From Geobacillus zalihae NBRC 101842 (lineage in GTDB: Bacteria > Bacillota > Bacilli > Bacillales > Anoxybacillaceae): a stretch of DNA of 52,915 nucleotides. Made by a program: the position numbers and the translations under genes. The stretch is from positions 1 to 52,915 of the forward strand of contig NZ_BCPV01000026.1 in assembly GCF_001544135.1 (NCBI RefSeq), written 5' to 3'. Every line of letters starts with the position of its first letter. Within the stretch, counting starts at the first letter, position 1. Below the pieces are notes generated by a model. That model saw only the letters and a program-made list of their open reading frames with translations, did no database searches and was not told where the DNA came from. Shown here one piece after another: positions 34,074 to 42,395 of this stretch.

Positions 34074-34751
34074 ATGATGAAACGAAAAGCCAAATGGGCC
34101 GTTGCTGCCAGCCTGGCGGTCGGAATGACGGCAGGCGCCCTCTTGTTTACGCCATCGGCGATGAAAGCATCGGAAGAAGTCGTGTTAGCGAGCGTCGACT
34201 GGGTGACGTCCCAGCTCAACCCGATGAAAAACGACATTGCCAATCTGAAAGCACAACTGGCCGCCCAGCAACAACAAATTCAACAGCTTCAACAACAACT
34301 TGCCAGCAAACCCGCTTCGCCTTCTTTGCCTTCTGTCGTCTATGTAGCGAAAAACAATGCGGCCGTCCGCAGCGGAGCGTCAACGAGCTACCGCGTCATC
34401 ACTTATAAACAGGCAGGGGCTTCACTGCAAGTCGTCGGGGCGCACCTTACTTCCCAAGGACTTTGGTACAACGTCGTCCTATCTTCATCGCTGAAAGGAT
34501 GGATCCATTCAGGCGATGTCTCGACATCCGCTGTCAGCAGCGACAGCACCAAGCACGTCATCGCCACGGCCGCGGTCAATATTCGAAAAGGAGCGACGAC
34601 TTCTTATCCGATTATTGCGACCGTTCCAAAAGGGACAGAGATGGTCTATATCCAGCCGTTTACCAACAGCAAAGGAGAGAAATGGTACAACGTGCAGCTG
34701 TCTGACGGGCGGCGGGGTTGGATGGCCGCTGAATTTGGTGAGGTGAAGTAG
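34074..34751 (+). CDS. Secreted coiled-coil protein with two SH3-like domains
   Basis: The protein (225 residues from this start) has an N-terminal signal sequence (basic MKRKAKW then a hydrophobic stretch), a short Q-rich coiled coil (near 50-80, LAAQQQQIQQLQQQL) and two SH3b domains (AAVRSGAS...LKGWIHSG and VNIRKGAT...RRGWMAAE). It resembles the repeats of the neighbouring amidase and probably binds the cell wall. It has no catalytic domain. Three ATGs cluster at 34068, 34074 and 34077. GGGGGAG fits the second or third. It is four bases upstream of the SpoIID-like gene, so the two are coupled. Confidence 0.85.
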   Translation: MMKRKAKWAVAASLAVGMTAGALLFTPSAMKASEEVVLASVDWVTSQLNPMKNDIANLKAQLAAQQQQIQQLQQQLASKPASPSLPSVVYVAKNNAAVRSGASTSYRVITYKQAGASLQVVGAHLTSQGLWYNVVLSSSLKGWIHSGDVSTSAVSSDSTKHVIATAAVNIRKGATTSYPIIATVPKGTEMVYIQPFTNSKGEKWYNVQLSDGRRGWMAAEFGEVK

Positions 34752-34754
34752 ACG

Positions 34755-36086
34755 GTGAAAAAACTAGCGTGGTTGGCCGTCGTCCTGTTTTGGCTCATCA
34801 CCTCTCCTTCCGCCTCGAACGCCGCTGGGGTGAAAACGTACAACAATCCCGTGCAAGTCCTTTTATATAAAGGGGCATCGGTGACAGCCGCCGTCGAAGG
34901 AAACTATCAAATCGTCAATAAAGAGACGTTGACGATCACCCCGTTGCCAAGCGGGACAAATCTGACATTTCGGTCTTCCTCTTCGACCGTGTTTGTCACG
35001 TACAATGGAAAGACGGATTTTTCAAGCACCGGATTTACTATTCAAGAAACAATCGGCGCGGCGCCGTTGTCCCTTGTCAAGGTGAACCAAACGCGGTATC
35101 GGGGAAGCGTCGACATTCGCCTGCAAAACAGCGCCTTGTATGCTGTCAATATTTTAGATATGGAAGATTATTTAAAAGGAGTCGTGCCGAGCGAGATGCC
35201 TGCCTCTTGGCCGCTTGAGGCGCTGAAGGCGCAAGCCATTGCAGCCCGAAACTATGCCTATAAACATAAAACAAGTTTGACGACCAATCCAAACACACAG
35301 ACGTATAAAGGATATGATGGAGAATCTCTCCGATCGAACGAGGCAGTGGATGCGACAAGAGGATTGTATCTTAAATATAATGGCAGTGTCATTGAAACGT
35401 ATTACCACTCGACAAGCGGCGGCAGAACCGCCAACGTAAGCGACGTCTGGAACTCGTCGCAAACCGCCTACCCATATTTGGCGAGCGTCGATGACCCGTA
35501 TGAATCATCGCCGTACAGCCGTTGGTCGTTCACCTTCTCCCCGTCTGTGCTGCTGCGTTCGTTCGGGCTCACCGATCCATCGGTTGTTTTATACGACGTC
35601 TCGATCACCAAAACCGGCGCGAACGGGGAAGTGGGGGCCGTCACGATTGAAACCTCGGCCGGCGAAAAAACGGTGAAAGGCAATGAAACGACCATCCGCA
35701 AACTGTTCCCGCTAGACGGCAATCAATTTTACGGCATCTTGCCGTCCAACTGGTTCGACATTCAAGTGCAAAAAAGCGGTCCATCCGTGTCGATTCAAAC
35801 GACGAACGGCAGCATCGCCGCCTCTTCCTTGTCATCTTATTCTGTCCAAACAGAGAACGGAACGGTTTCGCTCGCCGGCGTCGAAGGAATCAAAGTACAA
35901 ACAACGGATGGCATCATGCCGCTTTCCGCCTCGCCGTCAGGGGTCAGCTCGATCACCGTCACGGGAAAAGGCTGGGGGCACCGGGTCGGCATGAGCCAAT
36001 ACGGAGCAAAAGCATTCGCCGAGCGCGGATGGACGGCGGATCAAATTTTAGAACACTACTTCCCCGGTGCTGAAGTCTCGTTCTAG
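34755..36086 (+). CDS. Secreted SpoIID/LytB-like protein
   Basis: The 443-residue protein carries a signal peptide and a SpoIID domain (DMEDYLKGVVPSEMPASWPLEALKAQAIAARNYA, near 134-168; YYHSTSGGRTANV; and GWGHRVGMSQYGAKAFAERG near the end). SpoIID is a lytic transglycosylase acting on denuded glycan, while B. subtilis LytB, in the same family, enhances the amidase LytC. With an amidase in the same operon, an amidase-enhancing or glycan-cutting role is likely. It starts with GTG behind GAGGTGAAG, overlapping the end of the previous gene's region. A terminator follows. Confidence 0.9.
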   Translation: MKKLAWLAVVLFWLITSPSASNAAGVKTYNNPVQVLLYKGASVTAAVEGNYQIVNKETLTITPLPSGTNLTFRSSSSTVFVTYNGKTDFSSTGFTIQETIGAAPLSLVKVNQTRYRGSVDIRLQNSALYAVNILDMEDYLKGVVPSEMPASWPLEALKAQAIAARNYAYKHKTSLTTNPNTQTYKGYDGESLRSNEAVDATRGLYLKYNGSVIETYYHSTSGGRTANVSDVWNSSQTAYPYLASVDDPYESSPYSRWSFTFSPSVLLRSFGLTDPSVVLYDVSITKTGANGEVGAVTIETSAGEKTVKGNETTIRKLFPLDGNQFYGILPSNWFDIQVQKSGPSVSIQTTNGSIAASSLSSYSVQTENGTVSLAGVEGIKVQTTDGIMPLSASPSGVSSITVTGKGWGHRVGMSQYGAKAFAERGWTADQILEHYFPGAEVSF

Positions 36087-36146
36087 CGACAGAGTCCATG
36101 ATGTCATACGGGATTTTGCTCTCCACCTCGGCATCACGCGGGAACA

Positions 36147-36190
36147 AAAAAGGGCGTCCTTCTTTGTGAGCGGAACGCCCTTTCTTCTTT
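36147..36190. terminator. Bidirectional terminator between converging operons
   Basis: aaagggcgt (36149-36157) pairs with acgcccttt (36175-36183) around a 17-base loop, with T-rich sequence on the plus side and A-rich sequence on the other. It can end both the spoIID-like operon and the minus-strand polysaccharide operon. Confidence 0.75.
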
Positions 36191-36192
36191 TT

Positions 36193-37449
36193 CTATTTTT
36201 CTGTCCATCTGACGGATTCACGTTTTGTTTCATCGCCAAGGGCGTGAAGCAAATCGTCGACAATGCGAATCCATGAGTATTGCTCCACCGCCAACTTGCG
36301 CCCATTTTCCGCCATCTTTTCGTATTCCTCTCTCGGAAGGCAAAGCAGCTCGAGAACCGCCGCGGCGATCTGTTCGGGATTTTCTGGAGGAGCGATTTTT
36401 CCGCAATGGTATGTTTCTAAAATCTCTGCGCTCTCCCCTTCGCCGCAATACAGCACCGGGGTTCCGGTGGCGATCGCCGGGAAAATTTTCGACGGCCTTG
36501 CTCCTTTAAACAAGTCGATGTTGCGCAGCGAAACGATGCTGTAATCGGTGATGGAGAAAATCTCCGGCATCTTCTCAACCGGAACGGATCCGTAAAACGT
36601 CACATTGTCAAGGCCAAGCTCTTCTTTTAACGCCATCAGCTTTTCCCGCTCTTGGCCGTCGCCGACAAACAGGAAATGCGCCCGTTCATCTTTCGCTTTG
36701 ACGATGGCCGCCGCCCGCAGCACCGAATCGAGCCCTTGGGCGTATCCCATCGTTCCGGCGTACGTAAACACCACTTTTCCTTCGAGCCCTAATTCCGCGA
36801 GCAGCTTCTTGTTTTTCGGCAACGGGCGAAACACATCCGTGTTGACGCCGTTCGGCAATAAAAAGACATCTTCGGGCGCTTTCCCTTGCTCAATCATATA
36901 ATCGCGAATGCCTTCCGTCGCGGCGGCGATTTTCCACGCCTTCCGGTATAAAAACAGCTCGAGCCATCTCGCCATTCGAATGAACAGCCGATTTTTCAAA
37001 ATGCCGAGCTCAACGGCCGATTCCGGCCAAATGTCGGCGACGTTGAAAACAAACTTCGCCCGTTTCAACTTCGCACCCACGTACCCGGTGATCCCTAAAA
37101 ACAACGGCGGGGAATTGCAAATGATCACATCCGTCGGCTTCGCTTTCACAAGCAGCGAATAAAACGAGCTGAACGTAAACGAAAAATACGAAGCGAGCCG
37201 TTTCCAAAAGCTCCCCTTTGGCGACGGATAAATCCATGTCCGATGAACGGGAATGCCGTCCCATTGTTCGAACAAATAAAACAGGCCGCGGTATGGCTTG
37301 GGGATGACGCCGTGCGGATGATGCGGGAACGCCGTGAGCACTTCCACTTGATGCCCCCGTTTGATCAGCTCTTTGCTCACCTCATACACACGAATTTGCG
37401 GTGCGCCTGTTTCCGGCGGGAAGTGTTGGCATAGGTACATGATCCTCAT
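36193..37449 (-). CDS. Family 4 glycosyltransferase (WbuB-like)
   Basis: This cytoplasmic retaining glycosyltransferase of 418 residues would add one sugar of the polymer repeat. It opens MRIMYLCQHFPPETGAPQ, has NVADIWPESAVELG near the domain junction, and a GT4 C-terminal domain with VFTYAGTMGYAQGLD, LFVGDGQEREKL and a CGEGESAEI donor region. This pattern is typical of WbuB-type enzymes. I chose the ATG at 37449, which overlaps the stop of the preceding small ORF (ATGA) and has GGAG six bases before it. It is the last gene of the operon. The sugar is not determinable from sequence. Confidence 0.9.
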   Translation of the reverse strand: MRIMYLCQHFPPETGAPQIRVYEVSKELIKRGHQVEVLTAFPHHPHGVIPKPYRGLFYLFEQWDGIPVHRTWIYPSPKGSFWKRLASYFSFTFSSFYSLLVKAKPTDVIICNSPPLFLGITGYVGAKLKRAKFVFNVADIWPESAVELGILKNRLFIRMARWLELFLYRKAWKIAAATEGIRDYMIEQGKAPEDVFLLPNGVNTDVFRPLPKNKKLLAELGLEGKVVFTYAGTMGYAQGLDSVLRAAAIVKAKDERAHFLFVGDGQEREKLMALKEELGLDNVTFYGSVPVEKMPEIFSITDYSIVSLRNIDLFKGARPSKIFPAIATGTPVLYCGEGESAEILETYHCGKIAPPENPEQIAAAVLELLCLPREEYEKMAENGRKLAVEQYSWIRIVDDLLHALGDETKRESVRWTEK

Positions 37450-37712
37450 GGCCCGCTCCACACCACTTTCCCAAAAAATCGCAAACGAACGTTCCATTTC
37501 GAGCGCCAAGAGGCGAGCGCAAACGAGGCGTGGAAAAGGGGAAACGCCCCCCTGGCATCGTCCCGCTGTCCTTGGATGGATAATCGTTGCCGCGAACCAA
37601 CGGTCATCATGAGCTTGCCAACGGAAAGCCGCCGGCTTCGCGACTTAGCCTCCGCTTTCGGCAACAAACGAGCACCAACCGCGGCGGCTGACATGACGGC
37701 TTTGCTCCTCAT
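37446..37712 (-). CDS. Small ORF of unknown function within the polysaccharide operon
   Basis: I do not recognise this 88-residue frame. It is very basic and arginine/serine-rich (KSRSRRLSVGKL, ASWRSKWNVRLRFF), without a signal peptide or an evident domain. Its ATG overlaps the stop of the upstream glycosyltransferase (ATGA) and its TGA overlaps the ATG of the downstream one. This double coupling supports translation. It could be a real small gene or the in-frame remains of a larger gene after a deletion. Without it there would be a 260-base gap in an otherwise tightly packed operon. Confidence 0.45.
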   Translation of the reverse strand: MRSKAVMSAAAVGARLLPKAEAKSRSRRLSVGKLMMTVGSRQRLSIQGQRDDARGAFPLFHASFALASWRSKWNVRLRFFGKVVWSGP

Positions 37713-38791
37713 CGACTCCCTCCACCGCCTTTCAACGTTTGTTCATACAATCGGATCATGCGCATCGCATTTTCCGTCCAATCGTAATGTTCATGGACAT
37801 GGTTGACGCCGTTTTCCCCCATTCGTTGCCGCAGCCTCTCATCAAGCAGCAGCCGTTCGAACGCCTCCGCCAGCTTTTCCGGACTGTTTTTCGGCACGAT
37901 CAACCCCGTTGTTCCCTCACGAACGACTTCCGGCAACCCGCCGACGTTGGAGACGACAACGGGAACGCCGCACGCCATCGCCTCGACGGCGGCAACGCCA
38001 AAACTTTCGCTGTCTTCCGTCGAAGGCACGGCGAAAATATCCATTTGATTGATATACAGCGGCACTTGTTCGTTCGGAACTTTGCCGGCAAACGTCGTCA
38101 CGGATTGGATGCCGAGGCGGGCGCACAGCTCCTCGTATTCGCTCCGCTGCGGCCCGTCGCCGACGATCAACAGCTCCGTTTGCGGATGCCGCTCGTGCAC
38201 AATGGCAAACGCCCGAATCAAATCGGCGATCCCGTACTTGTCGGAAAGAGCTTTCACCGTGCCGATCGTCACGGTCCGTTTCGGCTGTTTCGGCAACGGT
38301 TTGAAGCGGGCGACATCAACACCAAACGGCGTCACTTCGATCGGTTTGTCCGTATACTTTCCGGTTTCTTTCGCCATCACATGACTTGTCGAACAAATGA
38401 CATCCGCTCGCTGCAATGTATATTCAAGCATCCGTCGGTTCCAGCGATTGGCATTCGGAAACTGATACACGTCGCGTCCCCAGACGGAGACGTAAAACGG
38501 ATGATACCCCGCAAGCGCCCCGATCAACCCGTAGCTGGAGGCATAATGGGCGTGCAAAATATCTGGTCGAAACGAAGCGAGCAGCCGCTTTAATGAAAAG
38601 ACAGTGGAAAAATACGACAACTTCCCCGGCAGCCATTTCGGCAGCACGACTGTCTCGACTTCTTTCGCTTGCTCCGGCCCGTAATGGTCTTTAAACGTCA
38701 CGACTTTCACATCGATGCCTTGCGTTTGGTAAAAGCGGGCCCACTTATGCGTATGGATCGATTTGCTTGGAGCCAATAAGGCGACTTTCAT
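37709..38791 (-). CDS. Family 4 glycosyltransferase
   Basis: The 360-residue enzyme has the GT4 two-domain GT-B layout: MKVALLAPSKSIHTHKWA at the start, DILHAHYASSYG, VTPFGVDVARF, the donor-binding ELLIVGDGPQ, and a C-terminal SESFGVAAVEAMACGVPVV with the EX7E-type motif. It would add one residue of the polymer repeat. The frame is open far upstream. The ATG at 38791 overlaps the stop of the previous gene (ATGA) and gives the normal N-terminus. The sugar specificity is unknown. Confidence 0.92.
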   Translation of the reverse strand: MKVALLAPSKSIHTHKWARFYQTQGIDVKVVTFKDHYGPEQAKEVETVVLPKWLPGKLSYFSTVFSLKRLLASFRPDILHAHYASSYGLIGALAGYHPFYVSVWGRDVYQFPNANRWNRRMLEYTLQRADVICSTSHVMAKETGKYTDKPIEVTPFGVDVARFKPLPKQPKRTVTIGTVKALSDKYGIADLIRAFAIVHERHPQTELLIVGDGPQRSEYEELCARLGIQSVTTFAGKVPNEQVPLYINQMDIFAVPSTEDSESFGVAAVEAMACGVPVVVSNVGGLPEVVREGTTGLIVPKNSPEKLAEAFERLLLDERLRQRMGENGVNHVHEHYDWTENAMRMIRLYEQTLKGGGGSR

Positions 38792-39903
38792 CGGAGGCCC
38801 CCCACCAACGTTTCTTTCACCTTTTCCACTCTCGCTTCCCATGAATGTTTCGCCATAAACGTCCGCGCAATGCGCAAGCGGCACTCCTCGAGCATGTCCG
38901 CCATCTTGGCGATCGCTTCTGCCATCGACGACGGGTTGTCGTCGCAAATGACGCCATACCCATCCGCTTCAATCAATCGCTTTTGCGCTGAGCAAGCGGT
39001 GGCGACAATCGGCAGGCCGCTCGACAGATAGTCGACCAGTTTGACGGGAACGGAAAAATCATTGTACTCGCTCCGCCGCCGCGGGATGAAGGCGAAATCC
39101 ATCTCCGCATACAAACGGTCGAGCGCTTCGCCGCTGACGTGCTCGACGCGCACTTGCAAGGCGGCAAGCTCTTCTTTCACCGCAAGCGGCTGCCGCTCGT
39201 ACTCGTCTTTTCGGCAGACGACGGTGAGCGAAACAAGCGGCTTGCGGCGGTTTGCCAAGCGAATCGCCTCAAGCAGGAGCAAAAGCCCATAGTCGGCATT
39301 GTTGATGCCGCCAACATAAATGGCATTCAGCGGCTGTTTCGCCGTCCCGAACCGCTGAAACGGCTTTTGCTTCCCACCCGGCGGCAAATCGACCATCGGG
39401 CGGCGGATCGCGACGTATGTTCCCATTTCGAGGCTCGGCAAAAAGATGACATCGCAGTACCGCTCGTAAAACCGTTCTTCCCAACGGTACATCATTTGCA
39501 TGGCCGTTTTTTTCCAACCGCGGAGCGGATACAAATCAGGAAACTTCCAATAGACGTCGCGGTAAAAGACGCCGATCGGAACATTGCGGGCTTTCAAGTA
39601 GCGGAGAACGTCTCGGTCGACGAACGGACGTTGCGGCCGGTGTCCTGGGTCCGTGAGCCAAAGCGGAATCGTCTGGTTTTCCATATAGCAAAACCAGACA
39701 TCATCGAGCTTGCCTTGGCTGCGGAGCTCTTGAAATTGCTTCTCCCGCTCGGCTGACGTGCCGGCGATCAGAAGAACGTCCACTCCCTCTTTCGCTCCCC
39801 AGCGCAAAAACGCTTGATGCATTTCATACGGCCGCAGCTTTGACCCGCTGTTTCGTTCCGCGGCGAGTGAAAACGGGTAATAAATCAATACGGTTTTCAT
39901 CAT
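38788..39903 (-). CDS. Glycosyltransferase, GT-B fold
   Basis: The 371-residue protein is a weaker GT-B match. The N-terminal half has IYYPFSLAAERNSGSKLRPYEMH and YRDVYWKFPDLYP. The C-terminal half has a glycosyltransferase-like donor region (DFAFIPRRRSEYNDFSVPVKLVDYLSSGLPIVAT, then a conserved C-terminal HSWEARVEKV). A role in adding a repeat-unit sugar is inferred from the operon. It follows the polymerase gene with its start (ATGATG) one base past the stop codon, and GAGGGATGA provides the ribosome site. It is the third glycosyltransferase of the operon. Confidence 0.85.
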   Translation of the reverse strand: MMKTVLIYYPFSLAAERNSGSKLRPYEMHQAFLRWGAKEGVDVLLIAGTSAEREKQFQELRSQGKLDDVWFCYMENQTIPLWLTDPGHRPQRPFVDRDVLRYLKARNVPIGVFYRDVYWKFPDLYPLRGWKKTAMQMMYRWEERFYERYCDVIFLPSLEMGTYVAIRRPMVDLPPGGKQKPFQRFGTAKQPLNAIYVGGINNADYGLLLLLEAIRLANRRKPLVSLTVVCRKDEYERQPLAVKEELAALQVRVEHVSGEALDRLYAEMDFAFIPRRRSEYNDFSVPVKLVDYLSSGLPIVATACSAQKRLIEADGYGVICDDNPSSMAEAIAKMADMLEECRLRIARTFMAKHSWEARVEKVKETLVGGLR

Positions 39904-41292
39904 TCATCCCTCATCGGTCATTCGCCTTTTCGTTGCAAACCATGCCCGTAAATCCCCCTGCACCCGCAGCCACAACGCCATTCCGCCAAACAATGCCACG
40001 AGCAGCACCCAGGTCGGATTGAACAAAAAATCGGTGAACCCACCGACGAGCGTGCGGGGGATGTTAATGGAAAAATAAACGAACAAACTTAAAAACAAAG
40101 GATTTTTTGGCAGCCGTAGAAACCCAATATACAACAGCTGCGTCACGACACCGACATACAGCGTGCCGATGACGATCCCCACATAACCGAAATTGGCATA
40201 CGCCTCAGCGACAAAAAGGGTGTTCAACACTCCCCCTGTCCCGTCTTCAATCCGCTCTGGGAACACGTGCGCCATCACGAGGCGGGCGGAGCGGACATTC
40301 TCGACGTCAAACAACCCTGTTAAAATCGAGGGCAAGCTTTTTCCATAAAGAAATGGCAGCGCTTCGCCGAACAAATTCAAATGAAGAAACGTCGGCGCGA
40401 TTTGCGCCAAAATCATGCGGCCGATCGGGCCTTTGTTGTAAGACAAAAAGGTCGCAACATCTTGCACCCCTTGAATGACGATGTACATGCCGACGAGCAC
40501 CGCCGCCCCCACTCCCCCATACAACGCCAATTTCGCCGCCGACAGCCTTGTTTTTCCAATGTAGATGCGAATCAGCAAAAACATCATCACGTAAAAGAAA
40601 ATCGGCGATTTGGCCAAATCATACACATTGACGAACACCGCCCCGACAAACAGACAGATAAACAGCAGCTTCCACCGCCACTCGTGCGTCAGCTCGGCAA
40701 ACAAATAAGCGATAAACGACAAAAGCGGCGTGAGCGTAATGGCAAAAATATTGCGAACGAGCACGTTTCCGGCAAAATGGCGCGACGCCTCAACACGCAA
40801 CGCAGCCAAGCTCTCATCCGTCCCTGTCAAGAGCGCAAACACCGGAATCGTCGGCGTTTTCCAAATCATATATGCAATGGCGGCAAAACTGAGCAGCGAC
40901 AGCGCCAAAAACGCATAAAACACTTGGCTGCCCGTCGCTCCAGCCAACGGAGAAAGCGGCTTTTGCAAATAGGCGCGAAACTCCTGCCTCGCTTCAAATC
41001 CGCACAGCCTTGAAACGACCACCATCGACAGCGGGAACACGATCATGACAAAGCATACGACAGCAAATCCAATCTGCCGGTATTCCTCAGGCCGAAACAG
41101 CTTGCGAATCATGTAGTAATCGTCCATCCCCAAGGCGATCAGCAGCGCGCCGATGAAGCTTGACAGAAGGAACGAGTAATAGTACACAATCGACACGAGA
41201 TTCGGCGCCGTCCATGAAAGCGTCCCCGCTGCATAGCGAAACATCAAGGTGGAGGCGACAAGAACAATCAACCCAATCAACACGTCCAACAT
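39904..41292 (-). CDS. Polysaccharide repeat-unit polymerase (Wzy-like)
   Basis: This 462-residue membrane protein has about eleven to twelve predicted hydrophobic segments and a long outward loop, the pattern of O-antigen/oligosaccharide polymerases. Examples are the N-terminal LIVLVASTLMFRYAAG, VCFVMIVFPLSMVVV and VLVGMYIVIQG. Wzy proteins share topology rather than sequence, so the call rests on the membrane pattern and on the operon having a Wzx-like flippase and a Wzz-like protein. The C-terminal end is basic and cytoplasmic (FATKRRMTDEG). Confidence 0.8.
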   Translation of the reverse strand: MLDVLIGLIVLVASTLMFRYAAGTLSWTAPNLVSIVYYYSFLLSSFIGALLIALGMDDYYMIRKLFRPEEYRQIGFAVVCFVMIVFPLSMVVVSRLCGFEARQEFRAYLQKPLSPLAGATGSQVFYAFLALSLLSFAAIAYMIWKTPTIPVFALLTGTDESLAALRVEASRHFAGNVLVRNIFAITLTPLLSFIAYLFAELTHEWRWKLLFICLFVGAVFVNVYDLAKSPIFFYVMMFLLIRIYIGKTRLSAAKLALYGGVGAAVLVGMYIVIQGVQDVATFLSYNKGPIGRMILAQIAPTFLHLNLFGEALPFLYGKSLPSILTGLFDVENVRSARLVMAHVFPERIEDGTGGVLNTLFVAEAYANFGYVGIVIGTLYVGVVTQLLYIGFLRLPKNPLFLSLFVYFSINIPRTLVGGFTDFLFNPTWVLLVALFGGMALWLRVQGDLRAWFATKRRMTDEG

Positions 41293-41304
41293 GCCGACGC
41301 ACCC

Positions 41305-42363
41305 TTATCGCTGTCCGATCGCCGCCACGATTTTCTCCGCCGCATGCCCATCGCCAAAGACGTCCACATAAACAGGGGCGACTTCCTTGTGAACCGCCGC
41401 GACGATCTTCTCGCGGTCCGTGCCGGTTAAGATGTTCGCCCCGCCTTCGAGCGTTTCCACCCATTCGGTTTGTTCGCGCACCGTCACGCAAGGCACACGA
41501 AGGAAATACGCTTCCTTTTGTACGCCTCCTGAATCGGTGATGATTTTTTTCGCGCCGCTCTCTAACCGAAGCATGTCCAAATAACCGACCGGATCGATCA
41601 GCCGAAGCCCTGGAATCGCCGAAGCGTCCAAGCCGTACTCTTCAAGCTTATGCCGCGTCCGGGGATGAATCGGCCACACTTTCGTTCCGTCAATATCCCG
41701 AAAAGCAGCCAAAATGGCTTTCAATTTGTCGGGGTCATCGGTATTTTCCGCTCGGTGAATGGTGATCAAGTAGTAGGATTGTTCCGCCAGCGACAAATCA
41801 GCCAAAATCGTCGATTGGCGCTGTGCGAGCTCCTTGTTGTACAAAATGGCGTCATACATGACGTCGCCGACATTCCAGACGTTTCGCGTAATATTTTCTT
41901 TTCGTAAATTTTCCACGGCCGTCTCCGTTGGACAAAATAAGAGCTCGGAGACATGATCGGTCATGATGCGGTTGATTTCTTCCGGCATCTGCTTGTTGAA
42001 GCTGCGCAGTCCGGCTTCGACGTGGATGACGGGAATATGGAGCTTCGCTGCGACAAGAGCGCCCGCGAGCGTCGAGTTCGTATCGCCATAGACGAGCACA
42101 TAATCCGGTTTTTCCTGCATGACAATTTCTTCAATTTTCATCAGCATTTCGCCCGTTTGCTTTCCATGGCTGCCTGAACCCACCCCAAGATAGTAGTCAG
42201 GCGTCGGAATGTTCAACTCCTCAAAAAAAATGGCCGACATATTCGGGTCATAGTGCTGCCCGGTATGGATCAGCACTTCGGTATATTGTTTTCGCAAGAC
42301 GCGCGAGACGGGGGCAGCCTTGATAAACTGCGGTCTGGCGCCTAACACGGTGGCGATTTTCAT
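41305..42363 (-). CDS. UDP-GlcNAc 2-epimerase family enzyme (WecB / WbpI type)
   Basis: The 352-residue enzyme inverts C2 of a UDP-sugar. Motifs of the family are clear: GARPQFIKAAP (near 7-17), HTGQHYD, HVEAGLRS and TDSGGVQKEA with a conserved RxxTEWVE end region. In this operon, surrounded by WbpA, B, D and E homologues, the likely substrate is UDP-2,3-diacetamido-2,3-dideoxyglucuronate, as for P. aeruginosa WbpI. A plain UDP-GlcNAc to UDP-ManNAc role (MnaA) cannot be excluded. The ATG at 42363 has AGGAGG at eight bases; a GTG upstream overlaps it. Confidence 0.9.
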   Translation of the reverse strand: MKIATVLGARPQFIKAAPVSRVLRKQYTEVLIHTGQHYDPNMSAIFFEELNIPTPDYYLGVGSGSHGKQTGEMLMKIEEIVMQEKPDYVLVYGDTNSTLAGALVAAKLHIPVIHVEAGLRSFNKQMPEEINRIMTDHVSELLFCPTETAVENLRKENITRNVWNVGDVMYDAILYNKELAQRQSTILADLSLAEQSYYLITIHRAENTDDPDKLKAILAAFRDIDGTKVWPIHPRTRHKLEEYGLDASAIPGLRLIDPVGYLDMLRLESGAKKIITDSGGVQKEAYFLRVPCVTVREQTEWVETLEGGANILTGTDREKIVAAVHKEVAPVYVDVFGDGHAAEKIVAAIGQR

Positions 42364-42395
42364 CCGAAACACCTCCTAGATCAGATGAGCGGTTA

